Of a DNA stretch of 64,000 bases, positions 42,630-51,339 are shown one piece after another. A program made the translations under genes and the position numbers. Source of the stretch: Flammeovirgaceae bacterium (GTDB taxonomy: Bacteria > Bacteroidota > Bacteroidia > Cytophagales > Cyclobacteriaceae); assembly GCA_027487845.1 (NCBI GenBank), contig JAIYCV010000030.1, positions 22,994-86,993 of the forward strand, written 5' to 3'. Under the pieces are notes generated by a model that worked only from the letters and a program-made list of their open reading frames with translations, was not told the DNA's origin and did not search any database. Positions within the stretch are counted from its first letter, which is position 1. The number at the start of each line of letters is the position of its first letter.

Positions 42630-43256
42630 CTACTTTTTTAACTTAGCAGCAAATTGCTTCTTAAACTTTTCAATCTTTGGGCGAATCACGTATTGGCAAT
42701 ACCCTTGATTGGGGTTAAGCGCATAATAATCTTGATGATAGTCCTCGGCTTTGTAGAAAACGGTATAAGGGCTGATCTCAGTTACGATCGGGCTTTTGTA
42801 TACATGTGACGTTTCCAATTGCTTTTTGTACTGTTCGGCCAGCCTTTTTTGCTCCTCGCTATGATAAAACACTACCGATCTATACTGCGTGCCTTCATCT
42901 GCGCCCTGACGGTTTAAGGTGGTGGGGTCATGGGTATTCCAAAAAACCTCTAGCAACTCCTCAAAACTCACCTTTTTAGGGTCGTAAGTCAATTGAATAA
43001 CTTCCGCATGGCCGGTTGAACCAGTACATACTTCTCGGTAGGTGGGATTTTTGACCTTTCCCCCAGAATAGCCAGAGGCTACCGATTCAACACCATTCAC
43101 TTTCAAAAAGAAAGCTTCGGTGCACCAAAAGCAACCTGATCCAAACGTAGCAAGTTGTAACTCTTCATTTGATATAGGCATAGGCTTAATTTGTTTTTGG
43201 CTCCAAGCAACAGTTAGCAGAAACGTTGCCAAAAAAGCAATTGTTATTTTTTTCAT
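42630..43256 (-). CDS. msrA: exported peptide-methionine (S)-S-oxide reductase
   Basis: A 208-residue MsrA. The catalytic C42 lies in the GCFWC motif, and the family's YSGG, GHAEV and EDYHQDYY segments follow. Unlike cytosolic MsrA it has a signal peptide (about 1-20, ending AWSQ), so it repairs oxidised methionine in periplasmic or surface proteins. I start at MKKITIAF (43256), not ten residues upstream. It is the last gene of the minus-strand run that begins with GH31. Confidence 0.93.
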   Translation of the reverse strand: MKKITIAFLATFLLTVAWSQKQIKPMPISNEELQLATFGSGCFWCTEAFFLKVNGVESVASGYSGGKVKNPTYREVCTGSTGHAEVIQLTYDPKKVSFEELLEVFWNTHDPTTLNRQGADEGTQYRSVVFYHSEEQKRLAEQYKKQLETSHVYKSPIVTEISPYTVFYKAEDYHQDYYALNPNQGYCQYVIRPKIEKFKKQFAAKLKK

Positions 43257-43329
43257 AATAACCTCTCTAACCGATAATGCACGCAAATGGTTTAGGTGGA
43301 TTGATTACTTTGTCGCCTTTGTAACAAGT

Positions 43330-44448
43330 TTAATAAGAACTATAGAATTCAGAAATAGTGTTCGAAAGTTTATTATCCAGCTCCTTTTTAGTTTGATTGA
43401 TTAGAAAATTCGAAGGTGGGTATAATTCAGGCTTGCCGCAAAAATTCTTGATTCCCGAAGGAATTGCTCGCATGTCTCCTCCGCAAGTAGCCCACCGACA
43501 GCTCCAGTTTTGATCACCCTGAATGATTGAGTTATTTAGTAATGCAGACCTTGTTGCATCCTCTATCGCGAGCTGCAAAGATCCACTCGAAAGAATTTGC
43601 TTATCGTAAACAGTGGCTTGGCCTTTCACTAGTTGTTTAATCGGCACTTCTTTTCCAGTAGAATCTTTCTTCGTTCCCACCTGTATGTTTTCTTGATACT
43701 CTTGAGTATTTTTTGATAACGATGGTCTGCTTTCCTGATATCCGTTTACCGAAACAAGGAGGTATTGATCAACCTTTTGAACGCTTTTGTCTCTCACTTG
43801 CTGTTCTGTATAGAAGGCAACAAACTGGTTTCTATTCGACCGGAAGATAACTGGATCGAAATTCCAACCGAAATTGTTATTGGGCGATGCTTTTACCATT
43901 ACATTGAGAGTGGCATTGGTTTTTGCTTGCAGCATCAGCTCAATCGTTTCCTTGTAACCAGGTGAGTAGTTATTTGCATCGGTAAATAAAAAGTAAGCCT
44001 TTTTAGCATCTTCTCGTGTGCCTTTAAGCATTTCCTGAATTCCCGCATTGTAACATTCAACCGCGGCACTGTCTTTTGCGACTTTTAATTCTTTATAAGC
44101 ATCGATTGGCTTCGTAATGATTTTAAGTGCGGCAGGGCTTGTCCGTATATTTTCATACAGATTATTTATTTGCTGATAGCTGCCAATTACATTTTTCCAT
44201 TTTAGATACGCATTCGAGTTAATTTGATTTTGGATATCGGTGTTAATTAAGCTAACAGCCGCCTGATAACTGAGTGCCAATGCCTGCTTCGATTTTTTAT
44301 TCTCGGGGCTACGCCTAAGGTTTTGCACAGACTCCAGCACAGCTTCGTAGTAGTTGCCTTTTTTGTATGCGCCTAAACCAGAGGCACAGCCAAGTACAAG
44401 TGTTGACGGAATGAAGATAACAACCAGCGATTTGAACAGGCGATTCAT
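43330..44448 (-). CDS. lipoprotein of unknown function
   Basis: A 372-residue predicted lipoprotein (lipobox LVLGC). The N-terminal half is helical and TPR-like (YEAVLESVQNLRRSPENKKSKQALALSYQAAV; GTREDAKKAYFLFTDANNYSPGY). The second half is strand-rich with a cysteine cluster near the end (WSCRWATCGGD ... FCGKPE). I do not recognise a family. The start at 44448 places the signal peptide correctly. The upstream esterase ends 10 bp before it, so the two are likely co-transcribed. Confidence 0.6.
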   Translation of the reverse strand: MNRLFKSLVVIFIPSTLVLGCASGLGAYKKGNYYEAVLESVQNLRRSPENKKSKQALALSYQAAVSLINTDIQNQINSNAYLKWKNVIGSYQQINNLYENIRTSPAALKIITKPIDAYKELKVAKDSAAVECYNAGIQEMLKGTREDAKKAYFLFTDANNYSPGYKETIELMLQAKTNATLNVMVKASPNNNFGWNFDPVIFRSNRNQFVAFYTEQQVRDKSVQKVDQYLLVSVNGYQESRPSLSKNTQEYQENIQVGTKKDSTGKEVPIKQLVKGQATVYDKQILSSGSLQLAIEDATRSALLNNSIIQGDQNWSCRWATCGGDMRAIPSGIKNFCGKPELYPPSNFLINQTKKELDNKLSNTISEFYSSY

Positions 44449-44458
44449 AATTACCACT

Positions 44459-45676
44459 TCAGTTTGGATAAGCAAAAAAGTCAATTAAGATGTCATCAAT
44501 CAAGTTTCGCCAATTGCCCCAGGAGTGGCTATCGTTTACTTCTCGATAATGATAAATACACGCATTTTTCTCTAGAATAACTTTCATTTTCCTACTCGCA
44601 TCAGATGCATCATTGATCAGGCCCGAGGTCATAGAAATTTTAATTGGCTGAGACGGATTATCACAGAGTTTATAAATCTGTGGACGAAAAAGAAATGCGG
44701 GCGACTGAATGCCCGCCATACCAAAAAGTCGGGGTTCCGCAAAGGCAAAGTAAGCAGCAGTAAGCCCGCCCATTGATTCGCCTAAAATAGCTCGGCTATT
44801 ATTTTCAGGAATGACCGGAAAGTTAGATTCTACTTGGGGTATTAACTCTTTTTCGAAAAATGTGAGGTATTTCTCGTTCATCGAAAGTTCATTCATACGC
44901 TTGTTATTCGCTCTGTTTATTGGCTCACGATGGTCAATAAAAATCACAATGATTGGTTTTATTTTTTTGTCAGCAATAAGGTTATCCAATATGGTAATCA
45001 TATTACCCAGCTTTGGATGCATGTATTCATAACCGTCTGTCACGTAAACCGCAGGTAACTTGCCGAGTAGCTTATAATTTACTGGCAAATAGACATTGTA
45101 GTTAAGTTGATAGCCCAAGACTGCACTATTCATTAAAATGTCGGTTTTTAGTTCACCGTGTCTGATATCTGATCTGGCATTTAGTACCGGATCTCCTTGC
45201 CATCGCGGCATACGCAATTCGCTATTCGGGCTTCCACCACCAATACCCGACCATTGTTGACATGGGTTTTCTACATCGAGCAACCAATCATTTTCATTTA
45301 CCCTTACTTTGTAGTCAAGACGCGCGTCTGTAGGAAAAGATGCAATGAGGTACCAAATGTTTGTGTTTGAGATTTGAGTACCGTTGTTTTTGAAATTTGA
45401 GTTATATCCCCATCCATTAAAGTCTCCCATCCAATCTACTTTCTTTGCGTTGCCGCGATAAATAAATAAGACAGAATCATCTGAGACAAATGGCAGACCG
45501 TGAACTCTCTTTACCGAATCGCAAAAGGAAGTGATGGCTTCTTGTCTTTTAACTGGATCGAAAATCATTGCTTTGGTTTTGAGACCCGTAAGTACAAGCG
45601 AGATTGTTTTCTTCTGTGCTTTTATAGAACTAAAAGAAAATAACACGAATGCCGCCAAAGTAAAAAAAATCTTCAT
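44459..45676 (-). CDS. exported alpha/beta-hydrolase esterase with N-terminal E-set domain
   Basis: A 405-residue enzyme with a signal peptide (about 1-20, ending IKAQ). A CBM48-like E-set domain (about 65-150, FIYRGNAKKVDWMGDFNGW) precedes an enterochelin-esterase/esterase-D-like hydrolase domain (about 180-405). The nucleophile is S301 in GESMGG, and the catalytic histidine is probably in NDSHSWGNW near the C-terminus. This arrangement is common in feruloyl or acetyl esterases of polysaccharide loci and in siderophore esterases. Position behind the GH31 and sugar transporter genes favours a carbohydrate substrate; this is inference. Confidence 0.78.
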   Translation of the reverse strand: MKIFFTLAAFVLFSFSSIKAQKKTISLVLTGLKTKAMIFDPVKRQEAITSFCDSVKRVHGLPFVSDDSVLFIYRGNAKKVDWMGDFNGWGYNSNFKNNGTQISNTNIWYLIASFPTDARLDYKVRVNENDWLLDVENPCQQWSGIGGGSPNSELRMPRWQGDPVLNARSDIRHGELKTDILMNSAVLGYQLNYNVYLPVNYKLLGKLPAVYVTDGYEYMHPKLGNMITILDNLIADKKIKPIIVIFIDHREPINRANNKRMNELSMNEKYLTFFEKELIPQVESNFPVIPENNSRAILGESMGGLTAAYFAFAEPRLFGMAGIQSPAFLFRPQIYKLCDNPSQPIKISMTSGLINDASDASRKMKVILEKNACIYHYREVNDSHSWGNWRNLIDDILIDFFAYPN

Positions 45677-45740
45677 GCGTTTAGGTTAACTACTTGCCAC
45701 ATCAATCTCCTTTTTATCAGCTACTCTCGAACATAGTGAT

Positions 45741-47105
45741 TCAGCTATTCTCATTACGATTAATTGAAATTTCGTTTGGGTCGTAAACATAAATCACGCT
45801 GGCAGCGGCACATAACATAAATATGCCAGAGAGGACTAACGCGTAAATGGGCTGATTGTTGTAGATATTCTTGACCATCGGACCACCAAATACCCCGTTA
45901 AGAATTTGAGGTATCGTAATAAAAAAATTAAAAATACCCATGTAAATACCCATTTTTCCTGCAGGAATGGAACTAGAAAGAATCACATAAGGCATGGCTA
46001 AAATGCTGGCCCAAGCAACGCCAACACATGCCATAGATAATAGTAGAAACTCTTTTGATGGCGCAAAGAAAAAGGAGATTAACCCCAAACCTCCAACGAT
46101 TAAAGAAAATGAGTGTGTTTTTTTGCGACCAATTTTTTTAACGATTGTCGGAAGTAACAAAGCATACAATGCGGATACTAGGTTATAAACACCAAAAATA
46201 ACTCCTGTCCAATCCTGAGCTGATCGATAAAGTTTTGAACTTTTGTCAGTAACGGGTAACCCTAAAATATGAGTAGCAATGGAATCCGTTGTAAAAACCC
46301 ACATACCGAAAAGAGCAAACCACGAAAAGAATTGTACTAAACCAAGCTGTTTCATTGTTCTTGGCATATCCCGGAAATCTTTGAAGATGGTCATAAAACC
46401 AGAATTGCTTTCATTCTGTTTACCATGGTATTTTTCGTATTCAGCAGGTGGGTATTCTTTCGTTTTGATAACCGTCCAGATGATGCTGGAAATGAAGACC
46501 AAGCCACCTATATAAAAAGATAACTGAACGTTAAACGCTACTGTGCCTTCCGGAGCTTCATTGCTCACATTGAACCAATTTGCCAAAACGTACGGCAACC
46601 ATGAACCCACAACGGCACCTACACCTATTAAGAAAGTTTGGATGGCAAAACCTTGTGTCCGTTGACTGTCAGGAAGGTTATCTGCAACCAAAGCTCTAAA
46701 AGGTTCCATTGCCAAATTAAAGCAGGCATCCATTATCATTAGAAAGCCTGCACCAATTATCATAAGTGGAGCAATTGAGCCAAGTATCCATGCATTGGGC
46801 ATTAATAGTAAAGCGCTAGATGAAAGAATTGCTCCCACTAAGAAATATGGTTTTCTTCTCCCTAGGTTTTTTACCCATGTGTTATCACTATAATGGCCAA
46901 CTATGGGCTGGACAATCATACCGATAAGTGGAGCTGCAATCCAGAACCAAGAAAGTTGTTCTACTTCCGCACCATAGTTTCTTAATATACCACTTGCGTT
47001 ACTATTCTGTAGTGCAAACCCGAATTGGATTCCGAGAAAACCAAAACTCATATTCCAAATCTGCCAGAAACTTAATTTTGGCTTTAATTCTGTTAATGAA
47101 CTCAT
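45741..47105 (-). CDS. SLC45-type MFS sugar transporter (maltose/sucrose type)
   Basis: A 454-residue 12-helix MFS protein of the glycoside-pentoside-hexuronide/SLC45-like type. Signatures are WNMSFGFLGIQFGFALQNSNAS in helix 1, then IVGHYSDNTWVKNLGRRKPYFLVGA (the motif A region with R-R-K-P-Y) and DACFNLAMEPFRALVAD. Such transporters in Bacteroidota maltose loci move maltose or maltodextrin across the inner membrane with protons. It is directly downstream of the GH31 gene (15 bp gap). Confidence 0.83.
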   Translation of the reverse strand: MSSLTELKPKLSFWQIWNMSFGFLGIQFGFALQNSNASGILRNYGAEVEQLSWFWIAAPLIGMIVQPIVGHYSDNTWVKNLGRRKPYFLVGAILSSSALLLMPNAWILGSIAPLMIIGAGFLMIMDACFNLAMEPFRALVADNLPDSQRTQGFAIQTFLIGVGAVVGSWLPYVLANWFNVSNEAPEGTVAFNVQLSFYIGGLVFISSIIWTVIKTKEYPPAEYEKYHGKQNESNSGFMTIFKDFRDMPRTMKQLGLVQFFSWFALFGMWVFTTDSIATHILGLPVTDKSSKLYRSAQDWTGVIFGVYNLVSALYALLLPTIVKKIGRKKTHSFSLIVGGLGLISFFFAPSKEFLLLSMACVGVAWASILAMPYVILSSSIPAGKMGIYMGIFNFFITIPQILNGVFGGPMVKNIYNNQPIYALVLSGIFMLCAAASVIYVYDPNEISINRNENS

Positions 47106-47120
47106 AACTTTTTCAAAAAA

Positions 47121-49532
47121 TTAAAGTAAGAGAATTTCTATTTGATTAGTGGTAAACTCAACGTTAATACTTTTTACGTTTTCTTCTCCCATCGATTCGG
47201 GATCGCTAAACGGATCATACTTCTCTAATGGTGAGAAAAATGAATGCATTTCTTGTTCCAACAACACGTTCTTGTTATTAACAGTGGCCGAGGTGTGCGG
47301 AAAAGAATGCAGCACAATCTTTAGATCTTTATAAAAAGGGTTGAAATTTCCTTCTGCCTGTTCAAATAGAATCTTATTTTCTGCCGGGTTGTAGGAGATT
47401 TTTCTTTTAAAGTAGCCACCTGTTTCATGCCTATATGTCTCTCCGTCATCTTCATAGTGAACAAATGTGCTTTCGCCACCGAAATAGATGTGCGTAATGG
47501 AGATGTGTGATTTTTGTGAGGTGTTACTAAGCGCCAATTGGGTGGGTAAAATGCTTCCTGCTTTTACGAAAATAGGTAACCTATGGATGGGACATTCTAC
47601 AAATAGTTCTTGATTCCCGGGATAAGGTATACCGGTATAGAAGCAATACCAGTCTCCATCAGGAAGATATACTTTCGTGATTTCTTTAGTGCTCTCAACG
47701 GGTGCTATCAAAATGTTGGGTCCAAACAAATACTGGTTGTGAAATTGATGATCGTAGATTTTAGGATCGTGCGTGTAGTTGATCGCTAATGAACGCTGTA
47801 TGGGCATCCCAGCAATGGATGCCTCATGAAATAGTGAGTAGATGTAGGGAAGTAATTTATATCTCAGTTTTATAAAATTTCGCGCTATTTGCTCCACCTC
47901 TTCACCGAACGACCAAGGCTCATGATCGCGCGTGTTGATCATCGTGTGGCCTCTAAAGAAAGGAGAGAACGTACCGATCGCTATCCAACGCGCAAATAAC
48001 TTTGTGGAAGCCTCGCCAACAAACCCACCGATATCATAGCCTGCAAAAGCAATACCCGTCAGGCCCATACTATTAACGATCCGCACACCGAGCAGCATAT
48101 GCTCATCATAGGAGACATTGTCACCGGTCCATACTGCGCCATATCGCTGCACGCCCGAAAAGCCAGACCGTGTAAGATTAAAAGGTCGCTTGCCGTGGAG
48201 ATTTCTCTTTGCCCCTTCGTAGGTACTTCTTGCCATTAAAAAGCCAAATAAATTCCTGCCTCTGCGGGTAGTTGCTTTATTTCCTTCAAAATCAAAAATC
48301 ATGTTTTCAGGGAGCATTTGCCCCCAGGTGGCAATCTCGTTCATATCATTCCAGAAGCCCTCTATCCCAAGGTCGGTATATTGCTTGAATTGATCGCCCC
48401 ACCATTGCCGAGCGGCAGGATTGCTAAAATCGGGGAAGTGACACCAGCCGGGCCAAACTTGCCCGCTGTAGTTGGTTCCATCTGGATATTTGATGAACAC
48501 GTCTTTCGTTATGCCTTCATCATAAGGCAAATAGCCTTTTTCGATCTTTATACCCGGATCACACATTACGACTACATGAAATCCTTGAGTTCGAAGTTCT
48601 GCCAGCATTCCTTTCGGATCAGCGAAGTTACTCTTATCCCACGTAAATATTTTGTACTTATCCATGTAATGAATGTCAAGCACAATCGTGTCTGCGGGTA
48701 TATCTTTTTCGATGAATGTTCGCGCCAGCGAGTTAACTTCCTTATCGGGATAGTAACTATAACGGCACTGCTGATAGCCCAAACTCCATAGCGGAGGTAA
48801 TTCGATAGTGCCAGTCAGAAAAGTGTAGCCTTGAATAACTTCGGCAACAGTTGAGCCCGAGATAAAATAGTAATTCATTTCACCGGCATCGGCAGAAAAA
48901 CTAGAAAACCGATTATTGGAGGCTCCGAAATTAAAAAATGTTTTGTGGCTATTGTCGAAGAAAATGCCATACACCAGTCCGTTATGGATGCCAATGTAAA
49001 AAGGAGTGGAGCAATATAGGGGATCTTGCCCAGCATGGTATCCATAAGAATCGGTAGTCCAATTTTGATAGCCTGATCCACGTCTGTCCAACGGGCCTGT
49101 TTTTTCACCCAGGCCAATGAACCGCTCACCTTCTTGCATTTTTTTGTAGCACGTAACTTGTTCACCTATCCAAGATGTGGTGAGTCCATCCTCGTCTTTA
49201 TTAACAACATCTCCAGAAAGAGTAAGAAAAGTAAAGCTAAGGATTGACTTATCAATGGCGAGTTGAATAGACGAGGTTTTAATAACAAGTTCTTTCTCCG
49301 ACTCCACGAGATTGAAATCACTTGCTTCGGGCTTTGCGATAACAGAATAAGAAAAATTTTCTAAGTCAGATTCCTTAGAGAGCTGTATACGGCATATTTT
49401 GTTGGAGTAAAATTGAACTCTAAAACCTCCATTTTGTGCATTACCCTCAATACCTTGCGCAATAAGATGGTAGGTACGAATTTCCCCTACACCCTTGGGG
49501 AGGGAACTTGTTAGACCAACGCTTTCAACCAT
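47121..49532 (-). CDS. glycoside hydrolase family 31 alpha-glucosidase
   Basis: An 803-residue GH31 enzyme. The nucleophile is D396 in the W-N-D-M-N-E motif and the acid/base is D471 in WTGDN. The order is an N-terminal beta-sandwich (about 1-240), catalytic barrel (about 245-590) and C-terminal beta domains. There is no signal peptide from MVESVG (start 49532), so it acts in the cytoplasm on imported alpha-glucosides. An earlier in-frame ATG at 49577 adds 15 hydrophobic residues but no real signal peptide. It heads the operon with the SLC45 transporter and esterase. Confidence 0.9.
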   Translation of the reverse strand: MVESVGLTSSLPKGVGEIRTYHLIAQGIEGNAQNGGFRVQFYSNKICRIQLSKESDLENFSYSVIAKPEASDFNLVESEKELVIKTSSIQLAIDKSILSFTFLTLSGDVVNKDEDGLTTSWIGEQVTCYKKMQEGERFIGLGEKTGPLDRRGSGYQNWTTDSYGYHAGQDPLYCSTPFYIGIHNGLVYGIFFDNSHKTFFNFGASNNRFSSFSADAGEMNYYFISGSTVAEVIQGYTFLTGTIELPPLWSLGYQQCRYSYYPDKEVNSLARTFIEKDIPADTIVLDIHYMDKYKIFTWDKSNFADPKGMLAELRTQGFHVVVMCDPGIKIEKGYLPYDEGITKDVFIKYPDGTNYSGQVWPGWCHFPDFSNPAARQWWGDQFKQYTDLGIEGFWNDMNEIATWGQMLPENMIFDFEGNKATTRRGRNLFGFLMARSTYEGAKRNLHGKRPFNLTRSGFSGVQRYGAVWTGDNVSYDEHMLLGVRIVNSMGLTGIAFAGYDIGGFVGEASTKLFARWIAIGTFSPFFRGHTMINTRDHEPWSFGEEVEQIARNFIKLRYKLLPYIYSLFHEASIAGMPIQRSLAINYTHDPKIYDHQFHNQYLFGPNILIAPVESTKEITKVYLPDGDWYCFYTGIPYPGNQELFVECPIHRLPIFVKAGSILPTQLALSNTSQKSHISITHIYFGGESTFVHYEDDGETYRHETGGYFKRKISYNPAENKILFEQAEGNFNPFYKDLKIVLHSFPHTSATVNNKNVLLEQEMHSFFSPLEKYDPFSDPESMGEENVKSINVEFTTNQIEILLL

Positions 49533-49600
49533 ATTCCTTAAAAAAATGATAATTAGCTCAAGTAAAGCTAAATGCATCCATTTTACCTAGAAAACTTGGT

Positions 49601-49670
49601 CAAAAATTTGAAATCGGTTGCATTCATTTACAATAATGCCTCACTACGAGGCAGAAGCAATCGAATTGCT
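49601..49670 (-). promoter_or_regulatory. control region of the GH31 operon with operator-like palindromes
   Basis: Reading the minus strand, TTG (49633-49631), a 22-bp spacer and AATTTTTG (49608-49601) form a promoter with one mismatch in the -7 box. GAAATCGGTTGC at 49610-49621 lies in the spacer and contains the LacI-family core AANCGNTT. AGCAATCGAATTGCT (49656-49670, 6-bp arms) lies upstream. A small GCCTC/GAGGC hairpin is at 49638-49652. The rest of the 314-bp gap holds the 11-bp repeats described separately. Confidence 0.45.
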
Positions 49671-49780
49671 ATTCAGGAGAGAATTTTCAATTTAAAGAAT
49701 CCCAATAGTTGCCTCAATAGTTGTGTAATAAGGTAATTAGTACATTCCGCCTTTCAGCCAATCTACGGCCAACATTCGGG

Positions 49781-49813
49781 CATTTGCCGTCCATTTGCCG
49801 TCCTTATGCCGTT
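49781..49813. repeat. three 11-bp direct repeats just downstream of lacI
   Basis: CATTTGCCGTC at 49781-49791 is repeated exactly at 49792-49802, followed by the diverged CTTATGCCGTT at 49803-49813. The T-run that follows on the plus strand (TTTTTT) makes the end A/T-rich. It lies between the LacI stop codon and the GH31 promoter. Confidence 0.7.
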
Positions 49814-49846
49814 TTTTATATTGAGTAATTGGCTTTTTACAAAACC

Positions 49847-50890
49847 TTATTTCTTAGATTTTCTCAACGAAGAATTTCTGATAATCAACCGTGTTTTTAA
49901 TGTTTTGGTTTCTGGCTGAATCTCGAATTGATCTTTGTCCTTCATTTCTATTTGGCGAATTAAAAGGCGAGCGGCTTCCTGCCCCATTTCAAACCCGGGT
50001 TGATCAACGGTGGTCAGTGAAGGTTCCATCAACTGTCCATAAAACCAATTGCTGAATCCTGCAACAGCAATGTCTTGAGGTATTTTAAAGCCCTTATCTC
50101 TTAAAACAGTTATCGCTCCCATTGCAATTGGATCACTGGTGGCAAATATGCCATCCGGTAAGTTTTTCAAGGAAGAGAGTATCTCCGCTGCCGCTTTCCC
50201 ATCCTCCAGTGTTCCTTCGGGACAAGGAATTACCAGACTCTCATCGAACGGTATTTTGTTTTCCGCCAGTGCATCAATGTATCCTCGTTTTCGGTCCACC
50301 GTAATCATTAAGCCAGGCGTACCTTCCAACAGCGCAATTTTCTCACAACCTTGCTCAATCAAATGGTTCACCACCTCCTTGGCACCAATATAATCGTCTA
50401 CAATGACCTTGCTCGTGTTGGGGTTGGTGTACATTCGATCATAAAAAACAATTGGCACACCCTTTGAAAGTATGGACTCGATGTGGTCGAAATTGTTTGT
50501 TTCGCGGGAAATAGATAGTAACATTCCATCTACGCGGCTATTAAAAAGGGCTTTAATTACTTTTTTTTCTCTTTCAATCGACTCATTCGATTGCGCAATA
50601 ATTACGTTGTAACCGCCTTGATTAGCTACGTCCTCAATGCCACTGATCACCGTAGAAAAGAAGAAATGAATCAGTTCCGGTATAATTACCCCAATCGTAT
50701 TTGTTTTCCGTTGCCGCAAGTTTAAGGCAACTATGTTTGGCTGATAATTGAGTTTATCGGCTAATTCATTCACCGCTTTTTTAGTATCAACGCTAATATC
50801 CGGATGATCTTTTAATGCTCTAGACACCGTAGAAGGAGATATCCCAAGTTCTCTCGCAATGTCTTTAATTGTTACTTGATTGAATTTCAT
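49847..50890 (-). CDS. LacI-family transcriptional regulator
   Basis: A 347-residue LacI/GalR regulator. The HTH is at residues 7-26 (TIKDIARELGISPSTVSRAL), followed by the hinge helix (NYQPNIVALNLRQRKT) and a periplasmic-binding-protein-like effector domain (about 65-330). It sits between the GH31 operon and susCD and most likely represses both until an alpha-glucoside ligand binds. Its own start faces the susC control region. Confidence 0.92.
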   Translation of the reverse strand: MKFNQVTIKDIARELGISPSTVSRALKDHPDISVDTKKAVNELADKLNYQPNIVALNLRQRKTNTIGVIIPELIHFFFSTVISGIEDVANQGGYNVIIAQSNESIEREKKVIKALFNSRVDGMLLSISRETNNFDHIESILSKGVPIVFYDRMYTNPNTSKVIVDDYIGAKEVVNHLIEQGCEKIALLEGTPGLMITVDRKRGYIDALAENKIPFDESLVIPCPEGTLEDGKAAAEILSSLKNLPDGIFATSDPIAMGAITVLRDKGFKIPQDIAVAGFSNWFYGQLMEPSLTTVDQPGFEMGQEAARLLIRQIEMKDKDQFEIQPETKTLKTRLIIRNSSLRKSKK

Positions 50891-51137
50891 GTGTTAATAA
50901 TTGTTTTTTAGTTGCCACATGGAATCGCTGAGATTATCATGCCGCTGGGCGTAGAGAATCTTAATGGCGATTTCATGTGTTAGGTTTTGTTTTGGTGCTG
51001 CCAGAATTGAACTCGTTCCAAGGCCCTTTGCGCTAGCCTAGCAATCGACTCTTCAATTCCAGTGAGCAAATATATTAAATGTAATGTACACATTTGAAAA
51101 TCAAATGAATTGGTCTTTGTGTACGCCTTTTGTTTAT

Positions 51138-51175
51138 GCAAACGATTGCGAAACCGTTTCCATAAAAAATATTTG
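51138..51175 (+). promoter_or_regulatory. susC promoter overlapped by two LacI-type operators
   Basis: GCAAACGATTGC (51138-51149) and GAAACCGTTTC (51150-51160) abut and both contain the LacI-family core AANCGNTT. TTG at 51146-51148, a 19-bp spacer and AATATTTG at 51168-51175 fit a Bacteroidota promoter with one mismatch. The operators cover the -33 region, the expected layout for repression. A leader of about 160 nt to the susC ATG follows. The rest of the 449-bp lacI-susC gap (50891-51339) shows nothing I can name. Confidence 0.55.
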
Positions 51176-51339
51176 GCCTTTAAGTAGACTTTGGATGGAG
51201 TTACATTAATAAAATTGTAACCTTGAAGTCGAAAAAGAGAGTTGCGCTCAAAAAAAGCTTGCTGAAGGTTAATTTTAAGTGAGGTCAATTTTTCGAATTA
51301 GTTTAACAATCAACAATTAAACCCTAAATCAATTTAAGT

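Noticed and set aside
48318..48791. 157-residue plus-strand frame opposite the GH31 gene
   Set aside because: It is antisense to the catalytic core of a well-supported enzyme and has no family resemblance.
50980..51288. 102-residue minus-strand frame between lacI and susC
   Set aside because: It covers the operators and the susC promoter, has unlikely composition and no recognisable domain.
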